From assembly GCF_020921035.1 (NCBI RefSeq), contig NC_063150.1, positions 33,961,826-34,025,825 on the forward strand: DNA of 64,000 nucleotides. The letters are read 5' to 3'. The first letter of the stretch is position 1, and every line of letters starts with the position of its first letter. Made by a program: the position numbers and the translations under genes. The stretch is from Rhodamnia argentea (Eukaryota > Streptophyta > Magnoliopsida > Myrtales > Myrtaceae). Of this stretch, positions 31,501-42,517 are shown in pieces. A model generated the notes under the pieces. That model did no database searches, had not been told where the DNA came from, and saw only the letters and a program-made list of their open reading frames with translations.

Positions 31501-31692
31501 CCACACGGTCTCGAGGCGGCGGATGCGGCGTAGGGAGGTGAGCTTGATGAGGAGGTTGGGGTCCAGGTGGAGCAGCTCCCTGACCACGTCATAGAGGCCG
31601 TTCGCCGCCGCCCAGTCGATGGGCGAGGCGTACCACCACTGTTCGCCGGTGCTCTCCCACCGCAGAGGGAAGTAATCCGGTGGCATTTCCAA
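28598..31692 (-). CDS. Ankyrin-repeat protein, 669 residues
   Basis: Two exons on the minus strand: 31692-30991, ending GAG before GTTAGG, and 29905-28598 after a CTGCAG acceptor. The phase closes to 669 residues. The start MEMPPDYFPLRWESTGEQWW is followed by ankyrin units: SPIDWAAANGLYDVVRELLH, WLVYTAASAGDLEFVKELLE, MNRAVHAAARGGNVEILREL, then across the junction QGSTVLHSASGRGQVE/VVKDL, NTALHVAAYRGHLSVVEVLI, and TALHMAVTENIQTSLVELL. The C-terminal ~250 residues are basic and Ser-rich (KFLFGWAGRKER...) without the PGG membrane domain of ACD6-like proteins, so I predict a soluble protein. Ankyrin repeats mediate protein binding; no partner can be inferred. The intron of about 1.1 kb contains no other gene that I can see. 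Confidence 0.9.
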
Positions 31693-32034
31693 GCAGAAAG
31701 AGGATGGCCCAGAAAGAAAGTTTGGAGCTTTAAGTGAAAACCAGCAAGGGGAAGACGAAAGCTATCGAAAAGATGAAGGAAAGACTTCAGAGAGTTGGAC
31801 AGCCATGTGAAGAGGCTGAGTTTCAAGTTCAACAGCGGATTTATTTCGTTGGAGAGGAGGAGAAAACGAGGGAAACAATGGTTTCTGTGCCTGTACAAAA
31901 CCGGGCAAAAGGGAAAGAGGACTCGGACACAGTTAAGAGCAAAAGGGACAACCTTTTGAAACTGTTCGTTCACGCGCTCATGCTCACGGGGAAGATAGCA
32001 AGAACATGGTGGCAGATTTTTGGAGGGTGTTTGC

Positions 32035-32071
32035 GCTTTTTCTTCTTCTTCTTCTTCCTCTTCTTTATATT
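32035..32071 (-). promoter_or_regulatory. Putative TATA region of ankyrin gene
   Basis: On the minus strand AATATAAAG (about 32071-32063) is followed by a GAA-rich tract. It lies some 370 bp upstream of the start codon, allowing a leader of about 340 bp. Motif and position only. Confidence 0.35.
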
Positions 32072-32199
32072 TTTTTGTAAGGTGGAGAAAAAGTTTGGAG
32101 ACGAAAAATGAAGGACTGGGATACGATTCCTCTGGATATTAAAGTTTGCTTCTTTGAAAAATAATTTCTGTGGAATTGGGGTTCGTGAGAGGGCCACGC

Positions 32200-35100
32200 T
32201 CTTGTGATTATGTACATCTCCATAGATTCTTTACTAATCGTGTTAAGATGAAAACATACAAGGACCGAAGATTACTGTCACGATGCTTTTCGTTTGGATA
32301 AAAAACACGTCTTACTTATGTCGGAACAAATGAATTTGCCAAAGTTACTTTCTCAAAACCAGTGCGACAAGACATTATTGCGGACAAGAATGGAGAACTG
32401 AAACCAAAACCATGAGAAGAAAGAAGGAAGGAATGAAGGATGATGCGGTCGACCTTGGTTTATTCCGTCGACTTTTTGAGCTGAACTTTTCCAATGTATG
32501 GGTTGGCCGAAAAAAGGTTTTCGAAGAAATGACTTCAAATTTTTGCCCAGCTTTTGATAGCGTGTGCAACTGGGTACTTTTTTCTTTTTTCTTTCTTCCC
32601 GTTTTTGAGGTCAGAAAAAGTCTATTCTCTTCTTTTTATATATATATATAAACTCCAAAATTACTAACGTGGTCATCTGTACATAACAAGTCCAAAAGTT
32701 TGTGGGACGGGAGAAAAATCAATATTGACTTTTCATTTCACAAATTGATGAACGATTTTGGCAGAAGGGAAAATGCAGCTACGGAGAATACTTCAATGGA
32801 TTTTTACCAAGTCGCGACATTCGCCAATGATGTGCAGATTACTATATGGAAAGAAGGCATCGTCGGCCCGCGGTATTCGGTGATCCGATCATCATCGATG
32901 GGGACTGTTGTTTAAAGAATCCAACATGAATGTGATTTTTTTTATATATGAACTTGGTCAAGAATGCACATGCATCGACCTCCTTGTGATTTGGCCCCGA
33001 GTTCCTGTTCCTAGAATCTCGCACCCTTTGCGCGTGTCTCCAACATATGTTTGGACAAGCAGGATTAGTCGGTTGTTTATAATTAGTCGGTGGACGAGAG
33101 GAAACAAGGGGCTCCATTACATGGACCCCACTGCACTTCTGCATTATCGTCAGATTAATTGAGATTTTTTTTTAAGGTTTTGTGTCATCATCATTTCTTA
33201 ATACATAACCTAGAACAGAAATTGATGAGATTGTCTTTCGTTACCGGCCTTTAGATAACCTCGAAGCCTTGCCGATTGCAACAATGGGTCTGCCCCTCCT
33301 GCCTCATCTTCCGACTGCAATTTGACTAAAGCCAACAATATTGTTAATCATAATACGCGCGGTGTCTTTAAATCAAGCATATATCGCCGACAAGTTGGTT
33401 CAAAAATACTGTGCGAAGCATAGGTCGACGACGCAGCAGCCGCAACTTTGATGATTCACCCTAGGCACGGGATGCTACTATACGACTCTACGTGGCGGTA
33501 GCCATCCGAAGATGACGTGGAGTCTACCTTTCCTACCATCATCCCTTAAATTAAGAGAAAATATTTTTATTCCCTTCATTTCAAAGAATACTCTCGAATT
33601 TTACGTCTTAAAGTTCAAACGAAGCAATTTAAAGACTTTACTTAGGTCCAAGAATTCTTAATTAGGAGTGCGTTTATTTCACGAAATATGATTAATTTTA
33701 AAAATATGTTCTCTAAAAAGACGATGGCTTGCTACGCTTATAAAAATCAATAAACAGAAAATATTCTCCTTGCCCACGAAATATTTAAACATATATTATT
33801 GTCTATGATAAGGATGTTTATGATTTATTTATTATTTCAGGCATCTCAAGCGATTATTTCTGGACAAATATTTTTCACAAAATCCTCATCAAAGCTGCAC
33901 TTCAACAGTCGGCCGTTGTTCCGATATTACACCAATTAAGCGTTTTAATATTTGTTCAAAAAGACATGTTAATCTAACATTTTTTTTTTGGTCAAATCCC
34001 TCATTTAATGTCTAATTAATAAGACTACTCGATCAGTCCGAAAATATCACGCAATACGAACAGCACAATGCGCGTTTTCCTTGGCTCCGAACTCTTTTCT
34101 TCCCCGCTTCAATTACGAATCAACTGAAAACCCACGTCGAGTTTCAGACAGATTTCTAGTCACATCGAAAGACATGTACTCGTGACCGGGTTCGGCGATT
34201 CTTGCGGCGACCTCCTAAGTAGTAAAGATTCCAGGGGGAAGATGACAATCTGGTGGTTCAGTCCCACGTCCAAAGAAGCGATTAAGGATAATGATCACGG
34301 AAGTGGACCATCGAGCACATGGGAATGTCGAAGACGAGGAAGAATGTGCGAGGCCCTACCGTGGGGCCCAAGTGATTAGGATGTCCGTTGTTGGGTCGTG
34401 CTTTGGATCACGAGATGTGGATTCTCTCTCGGCCTTACTTGGGACTAGGATTTGGATAAAGTTTGAGGGAATCACGGGAGAGTCGTCAACCTCGTAAGAA
34501 GAATCCCATGCAGAGTTTGGCTCGCAATCACCAGTTGAGTTAGATGAACCATTCCATCCTTCCCAATGCCACCCACTCTTCTTTCCCAACAGCACCAGCA
34601 AAAGGCACCGCCCCGAGTCATGCCGGCACAAGCTGAGCCTATGCGCTTTACTCGTTGCATGGACAAATTGCATATTACTATGTTTGGGTCTCTGCTTGAT
34701 CTGATCCCCAGCCAGATCTGTGAAGTACCCATCAATCTATCTTTCCACTGAAAGAACAAGCTCCAACCCTAATCCCATAGTATAAGGCTCGACTAGTGTC
34801 CAAGTCCATGTGTTTGTCTGCTTCATGCACGTACGTGGCACGATGTTGCATCGGGTGTTCGTTGCAATCCCCTTCTTCATTCAGGATTTTCATTGAATTC
34901 GTCAACAAGACTAGGTGGTGAGCAAAAACAGCGCTTGCTCTACCCAGAAACTCCATTGATGATGATGGATTTTTCTTGCCGCAGGCAGATAACAAATTCT
35001 GCCCTCTAGCTGTCCATCATCCTCCACCGGCCACAAGTGTCCTATGCTGTCCTAACAGCCTGTGATTGTTGAGCAACATTTTGGTTATCGACGTCAGCAT

Positions 35101-35700
35101 CAAAACAAGGCTTCCAGCGCCTGGTGCAACAGAAGCAATCTCGTTAGGGGAATATCAGGTTGTCATCGTAAGAAAGAGCACGTTCATGAGTCAGTACAAT
35201 CTATACTATTTGTTTTCCCAACATCAAGCAGGGTAGTGTGTGTTGACCAAAGGGGAAGAGAGAAAAGAAGTGGGGATTAAAATAACTGAACTGATAGATG
35301 CTTTTACATAGATCAGAAATCCATATACTGCTTCCAACACTGACAGCATTCTCCAGATGAATCTTACCTTTAAATATCAAAGCAAAATCCAATGATCTCT
35401 ATCTACACCATTCTACTGTGGCACGTCATTTTGGCATTCAAATCTATGAAACGAAAATCGCACCCATGAGTAGTTGGCTTCACTAGCCAGTAAAGCAACA
35501 ATAGGCAAGGTAATTTCCTGGATTCAAGCTGATTTGAGGCAATTGTCGGCCATTTAGCTCAAACTCTCTTTGCTTCTAGGCTACAACAAATTCAAGATTC
35601 GCAAAGATGACCATGTTGGCCTCTTACTTCAATCTTACAAGGAAGAAAAAGAACAGAAACGAAGATCCAAAGGTGCTCTTAAGTTAGATTCACATCATTG
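32200..35700. other. Gene-free intergenic DNA
   Basis: Open frames here are short (at most 105 codons) and lack recognisable domains. A minus-strand frame at 34673-34356 is moderately open but I cannot link it to a family. 33660-33810 contains 'cgtttatttcacgaaat' / 'cacgaaatatttaaac' words resembling the ends of a foldback element seen at 56.1 kb. The rest shows nothing I can name. Confidence 0.5.
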
Positions 35701-36248
35701 ACATAACAACCACTTTATGAATATCAAAGGAGAGTTCTGTCTTATTAACATATCGACCAAGGTGTTATATGGATATAGTTGCTCTTAAAACAGAAATAGT
35801 AAAACAAGTAGCATTCATGGAGGATTCAAGCTTCCAGTAATTGGACATAATGCCTTTAGATCGTAATAAAAAAGAACATGAAGTTTCATACACGAACCAT
35901 TCCAAAAACATGAAGACATGTCACACTTTCCATTCTCTGAATTTACAGTGCTATTTCAGAAACCTTGAGTGCATTCGTTGATTTCAGAATGCCTTAGTCC
36001 AAAACAAAGTCTGTCCGCCATCTTTTGCGCTTAAATTTTCTCGTCATCTCACCAAGCTGGACCCTTGCTTTCAATAATGAAATGGACTCTAATTCATGAT
36101 TCACAGCATTGTCCACTTAAAACTTCAGAGTAATAGCAAACATTCAAACAAGAAGGATCACAAATATTAAGGGCTGCAGCTACTTGTTCAGTGTAATATT
36201 CAAGCCATATCAAACTAGATGTCAGCTTATACATATTTTACCTTGTGC
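35701..36248 (-). other. Probable 3' flank of second PPR gene
   Basis: AT-rich sequence directly downstream of the PPR stop codon with no coding pattern. It probably contains the 3' UTR; I cannot fix the polyadenylation site. Confidence 0.35.
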
Positions 36249-37742
36249 TCACAATTTCTTCATGAAATCCTCAATCCTCTCAGCGGCATCATACATGTTC
36301 TTCTGTTTCACTTCATCCAGCAGCAAACGACATGTCTGATACCTTGGAGTTATGTCTTGACCAACCATCTCGTCAAACAGAAGGTAAGCCCAATCAGCTT
36401 TGTCCGCCCTACATAACCCATGAATTAGAAGTGTGTATGCCGAGACATCCAGACTGAGGTGATGCTTGTTGACCATGTCGTCCAACAATCTGCTCAAAAA
36501 GCCGTCAGTTTTTCCAGATTTAAAGCAAGACTTCAGCAAGGGATAGTACGTCTGAACATCAGGTTCGGCAAAGTTTGAATCTTCCATATCTTTTAGGAGA
36601 TCCATCGCCTTCTGAACGTGACCATGATGACAAAACATTGAAATCATGGTGTTGTAGGTAGGCGTGTTTGGTCTTACGCCACGAGCAGGCATCTCCACCT
36701 CAAAAACATCCACGGCATCTCGAACTCGCCCAGCTCTCGCGAGTACATGGATCAAGCAATTGTAGAAGAGCGTATCCGGCTCGCACCCATCCAATTTCAT
36801 CCGCTCGGCTAATTGCAGCGCTTCATCAAACTCCTCCGACTTTGCCAAATAATGCATGACCGTAGTGTAAGTGACCACATTCGGCGGGCGCCCCTCACCC
36901 CGCATTTCATCGAACAGTTGATAGACCTTATTGAAATTGCCCTGACGACAGTAAAACTGCACGATCGTTGAGTAGCTAATGACACAAGGCCGAACCCCGT
37001 GGCCCTTCATTTCCTGCATGGTCCACTGCGCCTCGTCGACCCTATTAATCTTACACCAACCGAAGATCAAAATATTGAACGTGTGCGCATCGGGCAAAAC
37101 GTGAGGCTTGAGCTGCAGCATAATCGAGCGTGCCTGCTCTACCCTACGCTCCTTGCAGAGCGTGTCCAGCAACAAGTTCATGGCCTCGGTGTTCTTCTCC
37201 AGACCGAAGTCCCCCAATTCATCAAACACCTTGACCGCTTCTTCCCACAAACCCGCACCAGCAAATCTCCTCATCACCTTCCCTACCGTACTGAGCCTCA
37301 CGAGCTTGCTCCGGCTCATCTCCTCCAAAACCTCCCTCATCCTATCCATCCTCCGGTTCTTACCGAGGATGTCGACGACCGCGTCGTACGCCTCCGGCGA
37401 GACGCGGCCGGATTCGACGCGCGGCCCGGCCCACCGGAGCACGCCGAGGGCGGACTTCCAGTCGTCCCGGAACCGATCGAGCAGCTTCTCGACGAGGCCA
37501 TGGGAGACCTCGATGGAGGCGCAGGAGGGGTCGCGCTCGAGGGACCGGAGGACTTCGTGCTCGCTGCTGCCGGCGCGGACTCTGGACACGACGATCTCGA
37601 GGTCGGACGGTGGCTCCCCGGTCGGGCTTTCGCGGGTGTGGCGGAGCGCGTAGGAGGAGAGATTGGGAGTGGCCCGGCGGGTCGACGGGAAGCTGGAGAT
37701 GCGGGGGCGTCGGGCGATGGGTCGGGAAGAGAAGAAGCTCAT
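36249..37742 (-). CDS. P-class PPR protein, At3g04130-like, mitochondrial
   Basis: A single open frame without introns, as usual for PPR genes. I choose the Met at 37742 (MSFFSSRPIARRPRISSFPS), which yields 497 residues and a basic, Ser/Arg-rich mitochondrial-type presequence. The frame stays open 58 codons further upstream to 37916. From about residue 150 on there are tandem 35-residue repeats: DAHTFNILIFGWCKINRVDE, CVISYSTIVQFYCRQGNFNK, NVVTYTTVMHYLAKSEEFDE, DTLFYNCLIHVLARAGRVRD, NTPTYNTMISMFCHHGHVQK and VSAYTLLIHGLCRADKADWA. There is no E or DYW extension, so it should act in RNA stability, splicing or translation rather than as a deaminase. The resemblance to the At3g04130 group is from memory; the RNA target is unknown. 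Confidence 0.92.
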   Translation of the reverse strand: MSFFSSRPIARRPRISSFPSTRRATPNLSSYALRHTRESPTGEPPSDLEIVVSRVRAGSSEHEVLRSLERDPSCASIEVSHGLVEKLLDRFRDDWKSALGVLRWAGPRVESGRVSPEAYDAVVDILGKNRRMDRMREVLEEMSRSKLVRLSTVGKVMRRFAGAGLWEEAVKVFDELGDFGLEKNTEAMNLLLDTLCKERRVEQARSIMLQLKPHVLPDAHTFNILIFGWCKINRVDEAQWTMQEMKGHGVRPCVISYSTIVQFYCRQGNFNKVYQLFDEMRGEGRPPNVVTYTTVMHYLAKSEEFDEALQLAERMKLDGCEPDTLFYNCLIHVLARAGRVRDAVDVFEVEMPARGVRPNTPTYNTMISMFCHHGHVQKAMDLLKDMEDSNFAEPDVQTYYPLLKSCFKSGKTDGFLSRLLDDMVNKHHLSLDVSAYTLLIHGLCRADKADWAYLLFDEMVGQDITPRYQTCRLLLDEVKQKNMYDAAERIEDFMKKL

Positions 37743-37956
37743 GAGAGAGAAGGACGAGAGGGAATTGGGAGTTTGATTGAGCTTTTTTGAAGTTTTGAGC
37801 AAATGCGGGATCAAATCGTGAGAAGCGTGTCGGCGTCTGCTGGACCGTAGGGCCGACAGGCGGAAACAGGGTGAGACCGGTCGACACGAACGGTCGGAGG
37901 AACTCTTCCAAGGCACGGGATTAGGATTTAGGATGACTGAACTGATAAATGCTCGA

Positions 37957-38185
37957 AAAAATGATGCAAATGGTCCTAAATTTTGATTTATCGCGTAAAT
38001 TAGCCATGAACTTTTAATTTATTCAATATTATATTTAAACTTGAGCATAATATGCTGGGCAACATTAATATTATGTACAAAAGTTTAGGGACCATATCAA
38101 TAATTTAAAAATTCGGGGACTACGTTGGATAAATAAAAAATTTAGGGATCACGATGTAAAATTCACGAATCATTTTATGTCATTG
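37957..38185. repeat. Small foldback repeat upstream of PPR gene
   Basis: The left arm GTCCTAAATTTTGATTTAT... and the right arm ...ATAAATAAAAAATTTAGGGA are imperfect inverted copies. The outer ends 'aaaatgatgcaaat' and 'cattttatgtcatt' also resemble each other inverted. It is non-coding, possibly a short MITE close to the promoter of the PPR gene at 36.2-37.7 kb. Confidence 0.45.
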
Positions 38186-38302
38186 TCTGCAAAGATCAGA
38201 AAATCATATACTGCAGCATACAGGTCCCACACTAACAACATTCTTCTCCACATGAATCTTATGTTTGAGAATCTAGCCTTCTCCATATACTAAATGCAAT
38301 TG

Positions 38303-38843
38303 AGAAAAGTGTTAAAAAAATCTCAAACCTATTGTATTTGTATTAATTCAGTTCTAAACCTTTTATTGGTGTCAATTTAGTTATAAACCTTTTGGATTGA
38401 TGCTAATTCAATCCTAAACATTTTGTCTTTCTGTTAACTAAGTCAATCGGGCCAATTTTGATTGAAAATTCGCTAATGTGGACGTCTGTTGTCCTACATG
38501 GCATGGCTGGCGCAGACGTGAATATTTCTTAATATTATTTTAATATTTTTAAATAATTTTAATAATGGTTTTTTTTAATGATTGATAAAAGAAAAAGTAG
38601 AAACGCCAAAATATTTATTAATAAATATTTAAAAATCTCCACACAAAAAATTCACATCGGCGCTAGGCGTGCCACGTAAGACAACCGACATATCAACAAA
38701 TTTTCGACTAAGATTAGCCGAATTGACTCAATTAACATAAATGCAAAAAAAGTTAGGATTGAATTGGTTTGGTACCGATGCAGAAGGTTTAGTATCGAAT
38801 TGACACAAATGGAATAAGTTTAAGACTTTTTTAACACTTTGTC
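38303..38843. mobile_element. Foldback element of the 'TTTAGTCC' family
   Basis: The left end GAAAAGTGTTAAAAAAATCT mirrors the right end, read inward, GACAAAGTGTTAAAAAAGTC. The arms carry ATTCAGTTCTAAACC, CAATTTAGTTATAAACC and the inverted TTAGGATTGAATTGG. The middle holds AATATTTTAATAT-type AT-rich DNA. A target duplication is not clear. It lies just outside the LINE insertion. Confidence 0.65.
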
Positions 38844-39254
38844 CAAATGAAATTTTGCTTTCAGAAGAACATCTACTCAATTGGACCCTTTATTTGTTTT
38901 TTTTTTTTTGGTAAGGTAAGTATGTATTGATCATCCAAAAAGCTAGGTACAAAGGAAACCGGACACAAGAACCATGAACTCGATATGGCACAATAGGTGA
39001 CATAGGGAGTTCAACGGTGAACCGGCCGCAAAATACAACCGACGAACGGCAAACAAAGGAACTAAAGACATGACATGTAGAGCCACGCAAATGGGAAACA
39101 AAGAACAAAGGCGAATAGCCAAGACCAACACTAAACAAAAGCTGTACACAGCAAGGAGCGACAAAGCCAATGGAAGTAGCATGACAGCAGCAGCAAAAGA
39201 GGGCAACGAGCAAACTCCAGGAGGAGGGAGCAGCAGATTTGTTGTAGGAGCGCA

Positions 39255-40300
39255 AGGAGGGTGAGCGCGACAAGTGACCAGCCAAAAGGAGAACCACAGC
39301 TGCATAAATAGGGAAAGCAGTGGCAGAGGGGGAAGGTTGATGAGGAAGAAGCCGTTGCACAGTAGACCCGCAGTGTTGCACCAGCCGCGGCAGCCAAGAG
39401 CCTCACCAGGGGAGGTCAACAGGGGAGATCCATAGGCAGAGAACAGCGGCGCCTAAAACCAGCAAAAGAAAGAGAAAACAACCAGTGCAAAAAGGAAAAA
39501 GGGAGGGGGGATGGGAAAACACAAAAAGAAGGCCAAACAGGCGGCCAAAGAAAGGGAGGGGGGGGAGAACACCGGCAAGAAAGGGAGAGGAAGCAAGGCA
39601 ACCGGGGAAAGTAGCCGATGGGGCTAACACCTGCTACAACTACAGAAGGGGGAGAACCAGGCAGCACCAGCGAACACGAGCTTAGACAAAGAACAACAGA
39701 ATAGGTACAAAACCATTAGCAGTAAGTAGCAGCCTAAAGGACTAAAACAGCCACAAGGGAGCCACAGCAACAGCAGGTTGGCGAAGGCAGTAGCAGAGGT
39801 GGCCAGTTGTCGAGAAAGCAGCCACCGTAGAAGCAAAACCAAAGAGAGGGAGAACCGCGGCGACCGCCCCAAGGAGAAAGCAGCAGCAGAGGTAGAGAGT
39901 TGATGAAGAGCAGCCAAAGCAAAAGCAGGTTGCTGCACCAGCCAAGTCAGCACGAACACCAGCCAAGTCAGCACGAACCCGAGAGCAGCTCCGGAAAAGG
40001 TCATCAGGTACAGAGCAGCAACGCCTCCGAGCAGCAAAACAAAGACACAAGCAACGCAAGAGCAGAAAAACAGGGAGGGGGAAGAGGGAACACAAGAGGA
40101 AGGCCAAACACGGCCAAAGAAAGGGAGAGGACAGAAAGAAACCACCAGGAGAAGGGGTGGCAAAACAGAAAAAGAAGAGAAGAACGCACGGGAAAGACAC
40201 CAGCAAGGTAAGAAAAGGGGACAAAGCCAACCGAGGAACAAAACAGAAAGAGCAGACGCCAAACTATACACCAGCGACAGCTCCAGGAGATGTTAACAGA
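39255..40300 (-). repeat. Degenerate ~0.55-kb tandem repeats in LINE 3' region
   Basis: Two purine-rich units (about 39270-39720 and 39800-40270) share an ordered series of words: 'gagaaccRcRgc', 'agagttgatgaRgaRgc', 'ttgcaccagcc', 'gaaggccaaaca...ggccaaagaaagggag' and 'caccRgcaag'. The opposite strand yields long Leu/Phe/Cys-rich open frames that are artefacts of this composition. Confidence 0.6.
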
Positions 40301-41034
40301 AAAGGAAACCTGCGAGAGGTATAGCCAGAATTACAAAGGAATCAGCACAGAAACATCCACGGCCAAAGTGGGAGGTTTCCAGGTTGCAGCAGTGTCCACG
40401 TCGTCCAGAGAGGAGGCAGGAAAGAGCAGCAGCCAAAAACATCGACCAGCGAAGAAGCAAACGGGTTATAGCCAAGAGCACCCATCGAAACGAACACTCC
40501 ACAGAACGAAGCTCGACGTGTGAAAAAAGCCCAAGAAAAGGGCTAGAACATTTGGCGTCAACAGCATAAATACCAGAAGAACGAAGGAAACCTCCACAGA
40601 AAGTATCATCAGCCAAGGCTCTGCAGCAAACAACCATCCAGCAGTAGCCGTAGTGAGCACAGGTATGGAGCAACGGAAGAGCATCATATGTAGATCGAAC
40701 AAGCTGCAGCAGTGGGGACAGTAGAGGACTCCACTAGCCACATCGGGTGAAAATGAAGACCCGGAAGTGGTAGGAGCAACAGCCAGCAGCAGTAATAGAG
40801 TTCCATGAATGCATAATCAAGGAGCCAAGGCAGGGGAGAGGGGTCAGTCGAAAGAAGAGCCTGATCCTCCAGTAGTGACCAACCCAGAAAATAATAGCAG
40901 CAAAAACATCCCAAGGTGTAAAGGATATTGAGCTTAGAAGAAGCCTTGGTGGGGAGTCCCATAGCAGCAGAAGATGGGGGCATCGTTGTTAACAAAACAA
41001 ACGCCACGCTAAGCAGGGAAGCCACTAGCATGTG

Positions 41035-41215
41035 GGCAGGAAAGGCAAATATAGTCGATATGAAAATAGCATCGGGTATAGAGACCAGCATCAAGAGCAG
41101 CATGGGCGTCTCCATTTCCACTAGCCGATATGAAGGCAAGATGAAAACAGCAGCAGGTATAGGAAACCAGCGTGAAGGGCAAGCATAGGCGTCTCCATTT
41201 CTGCTAGCAGACGAT
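41035..41215 (-). repeat. Two ~88-bp tandem repeats in LINE 3' region
   Basis: Two adjacent units share 'cgatatgaa', 'agca(t/g)c(g/a)ggtatag' and 'ggcgtctccatttc(c/t)(a/g)ctag'. They are visible directly and about 85% alike by eye. Confidence 0.7.
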
Positions 41216-41344
41216 GCAAATGGGTAAGGGCCAGATAAAACAGCAGAGCCCTTTTAGGTCAGGGGCCAACAGTACGTAGCCTTCCAAAGTGGTAGATGTT
41301 TTAAAGGTCTGCAGTTGCAATATAGAAAGCAGTGATTGTAGCGT

Positions 41345-42499
41345 CTACACCCGGCTTGAAGGGTCATCAAAGATAGATGCCGATAGCCCCCAATTGTTTT
41401 GGACGCGCCTATTTCGCGAATGATCTCTAATATGGCCCAACGATAGGGCTTTATCCTTGACGAGCCTGGTGAGGTGGAGAAGCATCGCAGGGGGAAATAG
41501 TTGCTTGTTGCGAAAGAGTATCTCGTTACGCGTAGTCCGGATAATGTGGCATAGAGCACCAAGAGCAAATCTCGCGATCCTATGGGAGAAGGAGGAAGTA
41601 CCCAAATGTGTCTTTGCCCATCTAATGAAATCATCCCAAGGTCAGTTCCGCCAATGTATTAGGCAGTTGGAAGCCCGGGTAGAGGCTAGCGGACTGGTGA
41701 TAGAGCATCCAAAGAAGAGATGATCGACCGAGTCCGGTGTCTTGCGGCAAAAAGCACAAGCGCCATCCTCAATCCTACGGTATTGAAGAAGTAAGGTTTG
41801 GGTAGGGAGACGGCTATGAGAGGCTAGCCACATAATGAAGGTATGTCGCGGGGTGAAGGCTTTATCCCAAATGAAGGAGTGCCAATGAACAGTTTGCCCT
41901 CTCGGCCTAATAACGTCCCAAGCCGAAGAGACAGAGAAGCGTCCGGAGGCGTGACCACTCCAATTGAACCTGTCATCCATAGTTTCCACTAAAGATGGCA
42001 GCGGATCCAACCAAGGCTGCATAGTAGTAAGTAAAGTAGATGGTGGAAAGTCGGAGGAAAAGAAATCCCGTACCGATATCATGCGAGGGATCCCCGCTCG
42101 ATATATTTCTGCTGGTGTAAAGAACTTGTATAGAGGGCCTTTCTCATGCCGGTGATCAAACCAAAAAGATGTTGAGAGACCGTTTCCCAACTTCCATTTG
42201 AAGTGGTTAGAGAAGTCTTGACGAAGGTCGAGGATTTTCTTCCAAGACCAAGAACAAATAGTAGGTCTGGTGACAATCCAAAAGTTGGACTTTCGCAGGA
42301 AGTTAGAGTGAATCCACCTACACCAAAGAGATTCCTTATCGGTGAAGAGAGACCAAATATGCTTTAGCATCAAAGCCTTGTTACAATCCCCAAGTCTACG
42401 AATCCCCAAGCCACCTTCCCTTTTAGGGCAGCATATATTCGCCCATAGTAAGAGCAGCATATATTCCCTTTTAGAGCAGCAGCCTACGAATCCCCAATT
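41345..42499 (-). pseudogene. LINE ORF2 C-terminal fragment (zf-RVT region)
   Basis: The minus-strand frame reads CCPKREGGLGIRRLGDCNKA, SLWCRWIHSNFLRKSNFW, KLGNGLSTSFWFDH, then FSVSSAWDVIRPRGQTVHWH, HTFIMWLASHSRLPTQTLLL and CAFCRKTPDSVDHLFFGCSI. This order is that of the zinc-binding region following reverse transcriptase in plant LINEs (zf-RVT). A stop after HWRN near 41642 ends the frame. The homologous continuation ARFALGALCHIIRTTRNEIL lies in another frame (about 41605-41345), so a frameshift or stop has broken it. No reverse-transcriptase core remains. Confidence 0.9.
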
Positions 42500-42517
42500 G
42501 CGACCCTTTATTTGTTT

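Larger units (their letters stand above)
38900..42501 (-). mobile_element. 5'-truncated LINE retrotransposon
   Basis: The flanks carry the same 16 bases, GACCCTTTATTTGTTT, at 38884-38899 and 42502-42517: a target-site duplication. Next to the left copy, a T-run (read as poly-A on the minus strand) follows ...ATACTTACCTTACC, the usual tail of plant LINEs. The minus strand encodes the C-terminal part of an ORF2 protein (see next entry) and then about 2.4 kb of non-coding 3' region with internal repeats. The 5' end is truncated and rearranged. The interval 38900-41250 therefore belongs to this element and holds no host gene. Confidence 0.9.

Noticed and set aside
34356-34759. Overlapping minus-strand frames of about 100 codons
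   Set aside because: No recognisable domain, no splice context and no codon bias that I could defend.
36999-37790. 263-codon plus-strand frame
   Set aside because: Entirely antisense to the PPR coding region; a shadow caused by its codon and GC pattern.
38890-41139. Several long hydrophobic minus-strand frames (Leu/Phe/Cys-rich)
   Set aside because: They arise from pyrimidine-rich degenerate repeats of the LINE 3' region; different frames overlap and none has family motifs.
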